Shown piece after piece: positions 49,201 through 59,403 of a stretch of DNA of 64,000 nucleotides (its first letter is position 1; each line of letters starts with the position of its first letter). Location of the stretch: positions 1 to 64,000 of the forward strand of contig JARBJD010000087.1 in the NCBI GenBank assembly GCA_033064195.1. The letters are read 5' to 3'. Under the pieces are notes generated by a model that saw nothing but the letters and a program-made list of their open reading frames with translations, did no database searches and was not told where the DNA came from. Made by a program: the position numbers and the translations under genes. The stretch is from Blattamonas nauphoetae. Taxonomy: Eukaryota > Preaxostyla > Oxymonadida.

Positions 49201-51786
49201 GACAAGTTTCTGGGCAGCGTGTCTCGGTTCGTTGAAGGCGAGGGATTGTTGGAGTTGAGGTGATTGAAGAGCTTGAGCAGAGGGAGTTTGTCCTTTCGCT
49301 TTCTTGATCTCTTTCTTCTTTTGGATGACATTCATCTTCTCGGCGAGTGTGAGTGGCTCGATCAAACGAGACAAGTCGAGAGAGGTTGGGAAAGTGAATC
49401 GTTTGTTGTTCTTCATCAGTCCTCTCTCACCATTCGTCCATCGGACAAGATCCACAAAAAGAACAGGAGGGAGGGAGTAGATCTTTTGGGTCTGAGAGAG
49501 ACAAGAGAGGAGTGACGTCAGATTGAAATAAGGAAGAGGAGGGCAGACGTTTCCACGTTGATCTGGAAAGAGGAGTTTGGGCAATACATCCTCCACTCCA
49601 CTCCCCAACTCGATCGGCACTCGGAGGGACCAGAAGTGTTCAGGGTGGATGGACACACTTTTCCGACCGCTCTGTTCAAGTGTTGTCTTGCGGACGAGTC
49701 GTCCACTGAGGAGAGACGAGGCCAGCCCGCGAAGGGGAGTGTTCTGGTTGAGACATGAAACAGAGACAAAGCTCAATGATTGAAGAACAGCAGACCTTCA
49801 GCTCGGAATTGAGTCCGTTGACGAGTCGGTTGAAGAAGTCTTGAGTGTCGTTCATCTGGCGAACATCAAATTGGGGAAAGCGGATGGTTTGGGTGAACAC
49901 ACTCGTGTTCACTGGAGTCTGTGAGTCGAGCATCGCTTGGAAGAGTCTGTGGAGACCGACATGAAGTGGATCCCTCGGAGATGGTGATGTGGAGAGTGGA
50001 AGAGACGTGAGAATCTGAAGACAAAGAAGGGTGAAGGGAGAGATGAGGAACGGAGAGATGTCCACACGTTTCGGAAGAGAGGGATGTGGAAGAGAGACTG
50101 GACAACGATGTTCAGATAGCATTGAAGACCCGGATTCATCAGTCCAACAAACTTCAGGCGTGCTGCTTCTGGTGGAACAGGACCAATGTTCTTCGGGACG
50201 AGCTGTGGGAGTGGCACAGCAGCAGGTGCAGACACGCTCAGTTTGTGCTCGTTTTCTTTGTGCCGCTGCATCTGATCCGTCGGCACAGTCTTTCCGCAGA
50301 TCTCGCAGACTTGGGCAGGACCGGTGGACTGACGGGCTGGAAATCGCGCTCCATTCTGAATGTGTTTTGGCATGTTTTTGGGAAGTGGGTGGGCACGTTG
50401 GGTTGCGTCTGCTGAGAGTGTAGACGGAGGATGGGTTGGGTCATGGGGGGAGGAGGCGGGGTACGGGGAAGTTGAGGCCGGCTGAGAGTGACTGGAAGGT
50501 CTGTTCTGTGCCCGACGGAGAGGAGAGACGTGCCTGTAGTTCTGTTCGGTTCGATGTGTGTCTGGGATGAAGAAGATCTGCGGGGGTGGTTTGGGGACTG
50601 GGGAGTGAAGAGAAGGAATCACAAACAGGATCCAGAAGTGACCTGTGCAAACGTACTCCACGTCACCCCGCTCTTGGCATCTTCCTCGAACTGTTTGAAG
50701 AATGGGAGTTCGAGGGCTTCCCTGGCTGATGGTCGTTGAGCGGGTGATTTGGACAGAAGAGCGTTGATGGCGTCTGTGCAGTGTTGGGAGAGATCACGTC
50801 GAGTGATGGTGTGGGGCTTTGTTTGGATGGACGTGTACAGCTGGTGTGTCGAGGCCCCTTCGAACGGGTAACTGCGAGAGTGATGAAGAACAGAGCACAC
50901 GAGCGACAGAGAAGAATAAACATCATGACTCCGATTGCCCAGGTGTCAGATTTATGTGAATAACGAGGGGAAAGATAGACAATTTCGGGTGCGAGGTAGA
51001 CAGGAGTTCTGAGAGCAGAGAAGAAAGGGTGTCAGAAAATGAGAGGGTACCCCACGACGTCCTTTGAAGAAGGAGCTTCTGATTCTGGGATAATGAGTCC
51101 ATAATCTGAAACTTGTACGAAGACTGAGTCATCTCCGTCAAAATGGAGAAAAATGTTTTCCAGTTTCAAATCTCTGAAGTTGATGTTTTGTGATAAAAAA
51201 CACACCGATGAATGAAGGAATGCTCATAAAACTCCGCAATACAGATTACTACATTTCATGATCGAAGAGAGAAATTTGTACAGACAGATTTGGCGGATGA
51301 AAATTCCAACGACGTTTTCAGGAAGTGGAGGAATCCTACCATGCATCAGATGATTCAATGCCTACAAATCGTGAAATAGCGTCGATAATTCAAACTGGCA
51401 GGTTTGCATAATCCATCATGAGAATGAATTGTCCTTCAAGTTGTGTTGTGAGTCGAATTCGAATATAAAAAGGATTTTTTATCCCTTTTCTACGAAAATG
51501 GGAAATAAGGAACATGTATACTCAAAAAAGTGAACAGCATATTTCTGTTCCCCATCGATGTTCTGACCTCGAGCAATGATTTTCACTGCTGCCAATCCTC
51601 CCTGAAATTCAACAAGATAGACACTAAAGCACATAAAAGCCAAAAAACAGTCCAGACGTTCCAGATGTTCCTTTGCCTAATCCAAGATATCAAGAAATAA
51701 TGTCATTTGGAGAAGCAAATAAAAAACCAAGTTCTTGCTTAACCTAGTGAACAGAACGGAATAACTTCGGGAGAAGGAACAAACAT
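46261..51786 (-). CDS. Protein kinase - zinc finger - ubiquitin-specific protease - coiled-coil fusion
   Basis: Twelve exons: 51786-51744, 51676-51658, 51623-51522, 51489-51396, 51361-51286, 51248-51206, 51173-51051, 51008-50901, 50871-50657, 50597-50068, 50014-49796, 49743-46261. They sum to 1684 residues with every phase matching; introns are 29-67 nt. Residues 1-274 form a Ser/Thr kinase: Gly loop GKGTSGTVYLVE, AVKIIA lysine, HRDLKLENIFL, SDYG in place of DFG, GTPVYLAPEIV, SDTWAIGVMMF. A Pro/Ser linker, then a C2H2 finger (CEICGKTVPTDQMQRHKENEH, ~372-392). The USP domain has the Cys box GLMNPGLQCYLN (Cys ~434), FDVRQMNDTQDFFNRLV, and the His box SLTMGHYYSF (His ~754) with CND. The rest (~800-1590) is coiled coil with an internal duplication. 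The link depends on one intron (50598-50656, GTACGT/CCCCAG). Two separate genes remain possible. Cellular role unknown. Confidence 0.75.
47110..47600. repeat. Direct duplication within coiled coil, copy A
   Basis: About 490 bp almost repeated at 48016-48506 (offset 906 bp) inside the last exon of the kinase-USP gene. It encodes a coil segment from LRSERDHANE to KDLQTE. It keeps frame, so the coil has simply been lengthened. Confidence 0.85.
48016..48506. repeat. Direct duplication within coiled coil, copy B
   Basis: Partner of 47110-47600. The middle (about 48025-48260 against 47119-47354) is virtually identical; the ends differ by several substitutions, suggesting partial homogenisation after an older duplication. 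Confidence 0.85.
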
Positions 51787-51889
51787 GGCACTGCAGTTGA
51801 GTTAAAATACGTTTGTGTTGTTCGTCAATGATTGTCATGTCATAAATTCAAAACATGGTGAAAAAGAGGATTAATGTCGAAAAAAGGAT

Positions 51890-51962
51890 TGCCTCGGGCC
51901 GGTTTCGATCCAGCTACCTGCAGATCTTCAGTCTGACACTCTACCAATTGAGCTACCGAGGC
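51890..51962 (-). tRNA. trnF: tRNA-Phe(GAA), possibly degenerate
   Basis: Cloverleaf with acceptor GCCTCGG/CCGAGGC, anticodon loop CTGAAGA (GAA) and discriminator A. Compared with the copy at 52123 it has ATCGAAA instead of TTCGAAA in the T loop (position 54 changed, so the B box reads GGATCGAAACC), a T:C mismatch at the top of the anticodon stem and a G:T pair in the T stem. A run of six T follows (51885-51880), a good Pol III terminator. It may be a weakly used or dying copy. Confidence 0.8.
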
Positions 51963-52122
51963 TTGCAAAATCCATGAAAAATCGCCGTTTTCTTCAGAGG
52001 AGCCCACAACCCCATAACCTTCAAAATCTGTCTCAACGCACATTCAATTTCCTGAACATACCCCTTCGGACATTCTGCGTTCTTTCATGAAGAAAACAGC
52101 GATTTTTCAAGTGTTTTGCGCG

Positions 52123-52195
52123 CCTCGGTAGCTCAATAGGTAGAGTGGCAGACTGAAGATCTGCAGGCAGCTGGTTCGAAACCAGCCCGAGGCGA
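52123..52195 (+). tRNA. trnF: tRNA-Phe(GAA)
   Basis: All stems pair, including GCAGA/TCTGC for the anticodon stem and GCTGG/CCAGC for the T stem. A and B boxes (GGTTCGAAACC) are intact. Anticodon GAA. The discriminator base is G rather than the usual A. TTTT lies 16 nt downstream. Head to head with the copy at 51890-51962. Confidence 0.9.
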
Positions 52196-52249
52196 TTCAT
52201 TTTGAGAACGTTTTCTGTTAATCATTTTAGTAAATTTGAACATCCGATC

Positions 52250-52661
52250 GGCAAAATCATACCCCGTGCCCCCTCACCGAAAATTTCAAATATGCCTATT
52301 TTCGATTAATAATCACACTTTTGATGAAATTTTGTGATTTTGAGGGCGAAAAGAAGCTGCCCATTTTGGCCCGATCCAGCCCATTATTTGTTTCAACACT
52401 TCACAAAGATCCTTTTTTCTATGGTACTTTTGAGAATTCACCAATAGTCTTCACAGCCCCCCCTGCTCTTGAGCGGGGGGCTGTGAAGACTATCCGACAT
52501 TATGAAAAAGTGTCTGGAAAAAGGATCGGGTGAAGTGTAGATGAATTTATATCTCCAAAACCCGGTCTCAAATCGAAAAATAATTGCAAAAATATCGTGA
52601 AATGGAGTTAAATCAAGCAACTGTTAAAATATTGGAGGGGGGCACGGGGTCGGATTATGCC
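52250..52661. mobile_element. Foldback MITE with 8-9 bp target duplication
   Basis: A 412-bp non-coding element. Its left end GGCAAAATCATACCCCGTGC and inverted right end GGCATAATCCGACCCCGTGC match in most positions. It is flanked by ATCCGATC on both sides (52242-52249 and 52662-52669; a preceding C makes the match 9 bp). The centre is a strong hairpin at 52444-52493 with arms ATAGTCTTCACAGCCCCCC. An 8-9 bp duplication and GG termini suit a non-autonomous Mutator-like, Merlin or hAT element; I cannot decide among them. Confidence 0.7.
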
Positions 52662-52671
52662 ATCCGATCTA

Positions 52672-53589
52672 CAGTCCTTTCCAAAAAGTTGATCAGGTGT
52701 TCCAAAAAGATGACTGATCGACTGGATACCCTCGCCCATAATACTCTTTCTCGTGTCAGGACCACTTTCTCCGTTAACCTCATATCTCTTTTTTGTGTGC
52801 ATACATGGACAGATCGTGACTTGAAAGAGGGTATGTCTTCTTTGTGGAGGGAACAAAACACACTTTGTCGAGATTTTTTGTCGTTTGTTTTCCGTCATGT
52901 TTTTGCTCTCACTATTCGTCCTTATCTCTAACAGGGCAAGATAATTCATTAAAATGTGAAATTACTCGGCAGTTTGCTTTTTCATCGCTGTTAAATACAT
53001 ATTTTCAGATGAAGAGAACTCATCCATTCCAAAGCAAGAATTGGGTGCGTATGTCAATTCTTAGCTCTTTTCTCTTCGTCCTTCTTCATAGTCACGACTT
53101 CTGGACGCCACTTCAAATGTGTTTTCCAGTTCCGAATGCACTACCTGCCTGTAATGACCACAAGAACGCTGATCCCGATTCTCTCTCTTCAACAACTTAA
53201 CGTTGACTTTCGCATGTTTTCTCTCTTATTTTAATCATGTTATTCAGGAATCACAAACAATACTTCCGAGAGAGGAAGCATTACAAGAATTTCTTCCCAA
53301 ACTTTGAAAAGCCGTCATTTCACTGCAAATATACATTTTTATGCTTGATTTCACTTGTCAAAATGTTTATTCCCTTCTATTATTCTCGTATTTCTTTTTT
53401 TCTCGGTTTCAATACATATTCATCTCATAACTTCCACTTCACTAAATTGTTGTTCGGATCTTTTGATGGACATGTGATGTTTTTTGGCACTTTGCATTTT
53501 TGTGACATCGACATTCGTTTATTCTCATTTTGCTCTCAAAACTACTGTACAAATTTTTCTTACTCGTCATTTCACCTCGACTACTTTTT
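52672..53589 (+). repeat. Left terminal inverted repeat (918 bp)
   Basis: Matches the inverse of 55139-56059 with only a few small indels, such as one T/A-run length change near 53398. Inner boundary at the run TTTTT after CGACTAC. Open frames of 113-118 codons inside are identical between arms simply because the arms are, and show no protein signature. Confidence 0.92.
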
Positions 53590-53783
53590 TGCCTTTTTCA
53601 CTCCCACAAAATTTTTCAATTAATGTCAATTATCATTTCGCGATTTAGACAATACAATACATCTACTATCAATTTTATTCTAATTTCTGTAAACACAAAA
53701 GTCGGTCAAAATTCTGGTGTCCCCATAGTAATTTTTCTTCTTTATCTCGAAGCCAATCCATCCATTTTCGATCGTTCTCTTCC

Positions 53784-54920
53784 ATGAACTTCTACGATGG
53801 AAACGCTCTTCCAAATCCACTTTATCTTGATTTGCGCAATCCATTAGAACAAGACAATGTAATAAACTACGTTCCGCAACTTCATCAGTACCAAATTCAG
53901 CCACAACCAGAGCCGCCACACATTAATCAGCAAGCCCTTCATGCTGAGGTAGACATGTACGAAGCGTTGGCCCCTCCTCCTCCACCTCCGCCTCCGCCTC
54001 CGCCTCTGGTACCACTTCTACCAATCCTCCATCGACCATACACTCCAGCCACACCTGAAAAGAGAGTCCGACTGACGCTCCTGTATCGTGAGAATGGAGA
54101 GACAAAATCAGTCACGTGGTATGCGCAACGGGTAACGCTCACTGTCCCAACAACAACTCGCTTCATTCGACAACTTCGCCGAGGCGAATCAATTACTCAC
54201 AATCTTCCACGAAGAGGCAGACCGGATCGAAGGAACGACAGGTTCCGCAATCAGGAAGTTAGACGGCTGCTCCAGGAGGACGGACAGCGAACTCTCAGAG
54301 AGATGGCGGCACATCTCAGCGCGCAAGGTCACCAGACAAGCCCAACAACAGTCTTTCGGATGTTGTCACAGCGGAATGAAGTAAACCGAGACATGCCTCT
54401 ATTCTCCTTCAAACGTGTCAGAGTGAGAGCTCCAGCGGCCAACACAGAAGAAAACAAGAATGCTCGCGTGGCTTTCATCCAAAATGCGATGGCTCACATC
54501 CGCGACGGATGGTTTCCAATCTTCTTGGACGAAACATCATGGAACATCGAATGCGTGCGGAGATACGGATGGGCTGAAGTTGGCAGGGCTCCACTCGTCG
54601 CAAGACCGACCAATTTCGTTTCGTTGACCGCGATTACGTCAATCTCACCCAATGGAGTTGGTCACACAGAGCTCATTCGAGGTCCAATCACTGCCGATGT
54701 CTTCGAAGCATATCTCAGGAGACTCCTTGAAACCAACACAGCTCGACGTAGATGGGTTCTTATCCTGGACAACGCCGGAATACACCATGTGGCCACTCAG
54801 AACATCGTTCTCGAGGCAAATCAACGAATTCTGTACAACGCCGCTTACAGTCCAGACCTGAATCCCATCGAAAATGTCTTTGGCTTCTGGAAAAAACAGA
54901 GTGGAAGCACAAATTCGTGA
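53784..54920 (+). CDS. Tc1/mariner-IS630 transposase, C-terminally frameshifted
   Basis: 378 residues to the stop. An unusual N-terminal ~90 residues contains a polyproline run (PPPPPPPPPPPL). Then two DNA-binding helix-turn-helix segments with a GRPDRR hinge, and the DDE core: FLDETSWN, WVLILDNAGIHH and SPDLNPIENVFGFW. There are 33 residues between the second Asp and the Glu (DD33E). Just after the Glu a run of six A (54892-54897) shifts the frame. The +1 frame from there to 55056 reads like the missing ~55-residue C-terminus (QIRDWQGENHFLDQIREAF). So the catalytic triad is intact but the tail is lost unless slippage restores it. Confidence 0.88.
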   Translation: MNFYDGNALPNPLYLDLRNPLEQDNVINYVPQLHQYQIQPQPEPPHINQQALHAEVDMYEALAPPPPPPPPPPPLVPLLPILHRPYTPATPEKRVRLTLLYRENGETKSVTWYAQRVTLTVPTTTRFIRQLRRGESITHNLPRRGRPDRRNDRFRNQEVRRLLQEDGQRTLREMAAHLSAQGHQTSPTTVFRMLSQRNEVNRDMPLFSFKRVRVRAPAANTEENKNARVAFIQNAMAHIRDGWFPIFLDETSWNIECVRRYGWAEVGRAPLVARPTNFVSLTAITSISPNGVGHTELIRGPITADVFEAYLRRLLETNTARRRWVLILDNAGIHHVATQNIVLEANQRILYNAAYSPDLNPIENVFGFWKKQSGSTNS

Positions 54921-55138
54921 CTGGCAAGGAGAGAATCACTTTTTGGATCAGATTCGTGAAGCATTTTCGCAGATCTCTCCTGATGAAGTCTTCAGATGCA
55001 TTGAAAGTTGTCGAGCGGTTCAGTGGCCTCGAGCAGTAAGGCGAGAGGATATGTAAGGAATCGAATTCTTTGTTCAGTGAAGTGATGTTTGGTCCACTTC
55101 ATTTTCAGTTTTGTTCACGGGTAGTTGCAGAAAATGGG

Positions 55139-56059
55139 AAAAAGTAGTCGAGGTGAAATGACGAGTAAGAAAAATTTGTACAGTAGTTTTGAGAGCAAAA
55201 ATGAGAATAAACGAATGTCGATGTCACAAAAATGCAAAGTGCCAAAAAAACATCACATGTCCATCAAAAGATCCGAACAACAATTTAGTGAAGTGGAAGT
55301 TATGAGATGAATATGTATTGAAACCGAGAAAAAAAAGAAATACGAGAATAATAGAAGGGAATAAACATTTTGACAAGTGAAATCAAGCATAAAAATGTAT
55401 ATTTGCAGTGAAATGACGGCTTTTCAAAGTTTGGGAAGAAATTCTTGTAATGCTTCCTCTCTCGGAAGTATTGTTTGTGATTCCTGAATAACATGATTAA
55501 AATAAGAGAGAAAACATGCGAAAGTCAACGTTAAGTTGTTGAAGAGAGAGAATCGGGATCAGCGTTCTTGTGGTCATTACAGGCAGGTAGTGCATTCGGA
55601 ACTGGAAAACACATTTGAAGTGGCGTCCAGAAGTCGTGACTATGAAGAAGGACGAAGAGAAAAGAGCTAAGAATTGACATACGCACCCAATTCTTGCTTT
55701 GGAATGGATGAGTTCTCTTCATCTGAAAATATGTATTTAACAGCGATGAAAAAGCAAACTGCCGAGTAATTTCACATTTTAATGAATTATCTTGCCCTGT
55801 TAGAGATAAGGACGAATAGTGAGAGCAAAAACATGACGGAAAACAAACGACAAAAAATCTCGACAAAGTGTGTTTTGTTCCCTCCACAAAGAAGACATAC
55901 CCTCTTTCAAGTCACGATCTGTCCATGTATGCACACAAAAAAGAGATATGAGGTTAACGGAGAAAGTGGTCCTGACACGAGAAAGAGTATTATGGGCGAG
56001 GGTATCCAGTCGATCAGTCATCTTTTTGGAACACCTGATCAACTTTTTGGAAAGGACTG
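55139..56059 (-). repeat. Right terminal inverted repeat (921 bp)
   Basis: Inverse of the left arm 52672-53589, ending at the TA duplication. Confidence 0.92.
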
Positions 56060-56327
56060 TAACGATGTTTCTCACCCAGAAACTGTTTTTGGGTCCAAGC
56101 CAAATAAAAAGCAGATTCTGATTCTCGACTGATAAACTATCTTTATTCCTCTCCGTTCACACTTTCAATACATCAAAACCTTCTGATGTTCGTTCGTGTT
56201 GCATTGTTTTGGTTCGATCACCAAAATCTGACTCGACACACATTCCATTTCCGAAAAAAAGATCATCAGCAGATGATCCGCTCTAAGTGAGATGAAACTG
56301 AATAAAATCTAGGAATTAAGATGAAAA

Positions 56328-59255
56328 TCAACGGCGTGCAGGAGCTGACGATGATCGTCGAAGAGGCGTTGGGGCTCTGTCCTTCTTCAGGAGCTCGTCC
56401 ATTGCCTTCTCCGTTGCCTCAGCAGAAGCGGACGCTTGTCTGAGCGAGAGAGGCGGCTCACCTCGCCGAGCGGGGACCGACTGCGACCGAACCGACCCGC
56501 CGCACATGTGGATGGACTCGACCACGCCACTTCGGATCATCTCGAGCGACACCTGCCCGTCTCCCCGAACATCCATGATGGCCCCGCTGTTGTCCATCCC
56601 ACAGTACTGCGGGGCCGAGAAGAGTGTGATCAGCTTACGCTTCGCAAAGTAGTCAAACCCATCGGTGCACACCTCGTGTCCGCGGACGATGAGCTTGAGT
56701 CCGTTCTGCTTGCAGAAGTTGTCCACAACGACGTTGTTGAACCAATACCCACATCGGCGCTGCGAGTTGGGAACCCAAGTCTGCTCCTGATCGTCCTGGC
56801 GTGAGGCGTCGTTCCACATCAATTCTTGAGCAGGCGTGAGGACGGGCGGCTTGTTGATTCCAAAACGGAACGAGAACGACCCACTCGCCGGAACCTTCTT
56901 CTCAGCCCCGCGAGGGACCTCGACGCCGTCAGGAATGTATTCAATCTGCTCTTCCCGCTTCCCGCGCTTGAGAAGGTAGATCTGGTTGAGAGTGGGGAGT
57001 GAGTGGGAGAGCCCTCCGTGGACGGCAAAGATGGTCCGCCCGATCACAGCAGCATACGGCAGATAGTCGAAGGTGTCGACGAGAGTGGTCCAGATGGCGC
57101 GAGGCTGCATGTCTGGCTCAGTCGAGTCTTCGAAGAGGAACGTGCAGTCGTCAAGGAGAGTGGGGTAGCCGTGGCCTTCCCCGCACATCGCTCGCGCCTC
57201 GTGGTTGCCTCGGAGGAGGAAGATGCGGTCTGGGTACCGAATCTTGAGGGCGAACAGGAGGGCAACAACCAGCACCGAGCAAGGACCGCGGTCGACATAG
57301 TCTCCGAGGAACAGGAACGACATGTGTGGATGGGAGCGAGGGTCCCCGAACGTGCCAAAATAGGTGAGAAGAGCAGCAAAGTTGCCGTGGAGGTCGCCGT
57401 ACACTTTGGTTGGGGGGTTGACGGTGAGGAGGGAGGGCTCCTGATCGAAGAGGGGAGTGACGATGCGAGTGAGGGAGAGGAGCTGCTGGGGGGAGATCGA
57501 GAAGTTCTCGCCTTCAGCCATCATCGCGTCGATGAACACGTCAAGAAGAGTGTTGTCTGCTGGTACAGACACAACCGAAGAGGTGGTTGAGCGGGAGGGC
57601 GACGAGGTCTGCCCGGGAAGCTCGAAGGATGTGATGGACGCCACGTCGATGGCAGGATCGACCAGCATCTCGGCCGGCGTCCCCTTCCTTTTCTGTTTGA
57701 CAGCGCGAGGGGGTGTGGAGTCGAAGATGAGCGAGCGCATGTCTGTGTTCCCGCGGGGAAGTGTGCCCGTGGTTGGGGCGTCTCTGTTGTACGCGTCGGG
57801 GAAGAGCTCGCGGTTGGGCTTGACTACGTTCATTCCGTTTGTGCTGCCCTCTTCCTTCATTCGGATGGTGTTGATGTTGATGCGGTTCGGGTCGGAGGGG
57901 CGGAACGGAGACGACGAGAAAGGAAGATGGTGGTACAGTTCGTTTGGGTTGGCAATGTCGGGATTCGCTCCGGCTGCAGTTCCGCCTCGGGCGCGCGTTG
58001 GGAGTGACGGCTTGCCAGTTTTTCTTTGTTTTTCTCGTTTTGACATCTCTGTCCCCATCAATGTCGCTTTCCAAACACCACCGCATGTTCGATGGCCGGC
58101 GTATCCTCCGAAGATGACGTAAACGTCGTCGCCAATCATGTCCATCGAGTGGAACATGCGAGGAGCGATGGAGCGGCGGGGGACGCTTCCACTCTGAAGG
58201 ACGATGGGGGAATATTCATACGAGTTTGGATTTTTGGACGAATCTGTGGTTGCGAGAGGGAGCATGCCGAAATTTCTCAGATCGATGAGATAGCCATCAT
58301 TGCACATCAACATGGAACCTACGTCTGGCCCACCTCCCCAGAGCAGGCAAGACGCGTTTTGTTCGAGAACAGGGACTAAGGTATGTCCAACTCTCTTCCC
58401 GACTCCTTTGCACTGTCCGTACGTTTTGAGAGGAACAGAATGCCATGTTTCTGAATTGATATCAAATATCCACGCATCCTCGTAAACTGTTGGTGGAACA
58501 GACTTTCCTGGGGCAGCTTTTGTGCATTGTCCACCAAACATGAAGACACACGAGGGATTTCCTCCGCTGAGGTTGGAACCGCTTAAGCCGCTGGAAGTGA
58601 GCGGGCCACTTTGGTTGAGAGAACCATCTCCCCCGGGTGAGAGAGGAATGATGGCATGATGAGTTCGAATTGGAGGAGTTGCCCCTTCTTTTCCGGCCTT
58701 CGACGGTTTGCCTACTTCTCTCCATGATGCAGAGCCTTCAAGAATTCAAAATGACAGAAAAATCAAACCAGCATCAAAAATAAATGAATCATTGAGACAA
58801 GATTGTGTGGAATTTCCTCCTACCATGAAGACAGATCTTGTTCCTCCAAGTGTTGTGGCAGCATGGCCTCGACGATGAGGAGGCGAAGTTTTAGTTGTTG
58901 GTAAGGTCTCAAATGAAATTTGTGTGTACGATGAGTTTGGGTCTGGGAGAGTTCCAACGAGCGTGTCGTTCATCAATTTCAAATGACAATTCCCTCCAAA
59001 GCAGATAAATTTATCTTCTGTCACCATGCTTGTGGTATGGCTAGCTCTAGCTGTGGCGGGTTTCTTATCCACAAATAATTCCACAATATTCATGCTATCA
59101 TTGCTGAGATCGTATCGAAGAGCATTCTTCAAGTATTCACGGTTTTCGTGCTTCCCACTCTCTCCAAAGAAGTAGAAGAGCATGTCATCAACACAAATAG
59201 ATGAATGAGAAACACGGGTTCCTCCTTCATTGAGGAAAGAAAAATCGAGACTCAT
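56328..59255 (-). CDS. Kelch-repeat Ser/Thr protein phosphatase (PPKL/BSU1-like)
   Basis: Two exons, 59255-58769 and 58735-56328 (33-nt intron, GTTTGA/TGAAG), give 964 residues. The N-terminal half is a kelch propeller with blades such as KFICFGGNCHL, SVFMVGGNST, CVFMFGGQCT and DVYVIFGGYAG. A Ser/Pro linker of ~200 residues follows. The C-terminal PP1-like metallophosphatase has all metal-site motifs: GDLHGNF, GDYVDRG, RGNHEAR, HGGLSHS, RGHEVCTDG and FSAPQYCG. Kelch plus PPP defines PPKL phosphatases, which in plants (BSU1/BSLs) act in brassinosteroid signalling and in Apicomplexa in cell polarity. The role here is unknown. An unusual insertion lies in the catalytic domain around LKRGKREEQIEYIPDG. 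Confidence 0.9.
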
Positions 59256-59403
59256 TGAAACAACTCGATGGTTTGATCAATCTAAAACGTCAAGAACAAA
59301 CGAATTAAAACCACAATGTTCACAAATCCGCATTATGTGATTGCTATTCACGAAAAGAAATATTGTTATGATGAGCTATCCAACAAAAGAGAAATTAAAC
59401 AGT

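Larger units (their letters stand above)
52672..56059 (+). mobile_element. Tc1/mariner-IS630 type transposon with long terminal inverted repeats
   Basis: A 3388-bp element bounded by CAGTCCTTTCCAAAAAGTTG and its inverse, directly flanked by TA on both sides (52670-52671 and 56060-56061), the target choice of this superfamily. It has ~920-bp near-identical inverted arms around a single transposase gene. Arm similarity implies recent insertion. It entered at the very edge of the target duplication of the MITE at 52250-52661, so it is younger than the MITE. Confidence 0.92.

Noticed and set aside
50598-50656. Treating kinase and USP as two tandem genes
   Set aside because: Kept as the main alternative, but a canonical intron joins them in frame, there is no intergenic space for a promoter, and the sequence between is open; the single-gene model is preferred.
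52844-53200. 118-codon frame repeated exactly in both transposon arms
   Set aside because: Identity follows from the terminal inverted repeats; no protein features, and a long pyrimidine-rich composition.
54885-54900. Classical -1 programmed frameshift heptamer in the transposase
   Set aside because: The A run is not in the X XXY YYZ phase and the needed shift is +1, so only slippage or mutation remains.
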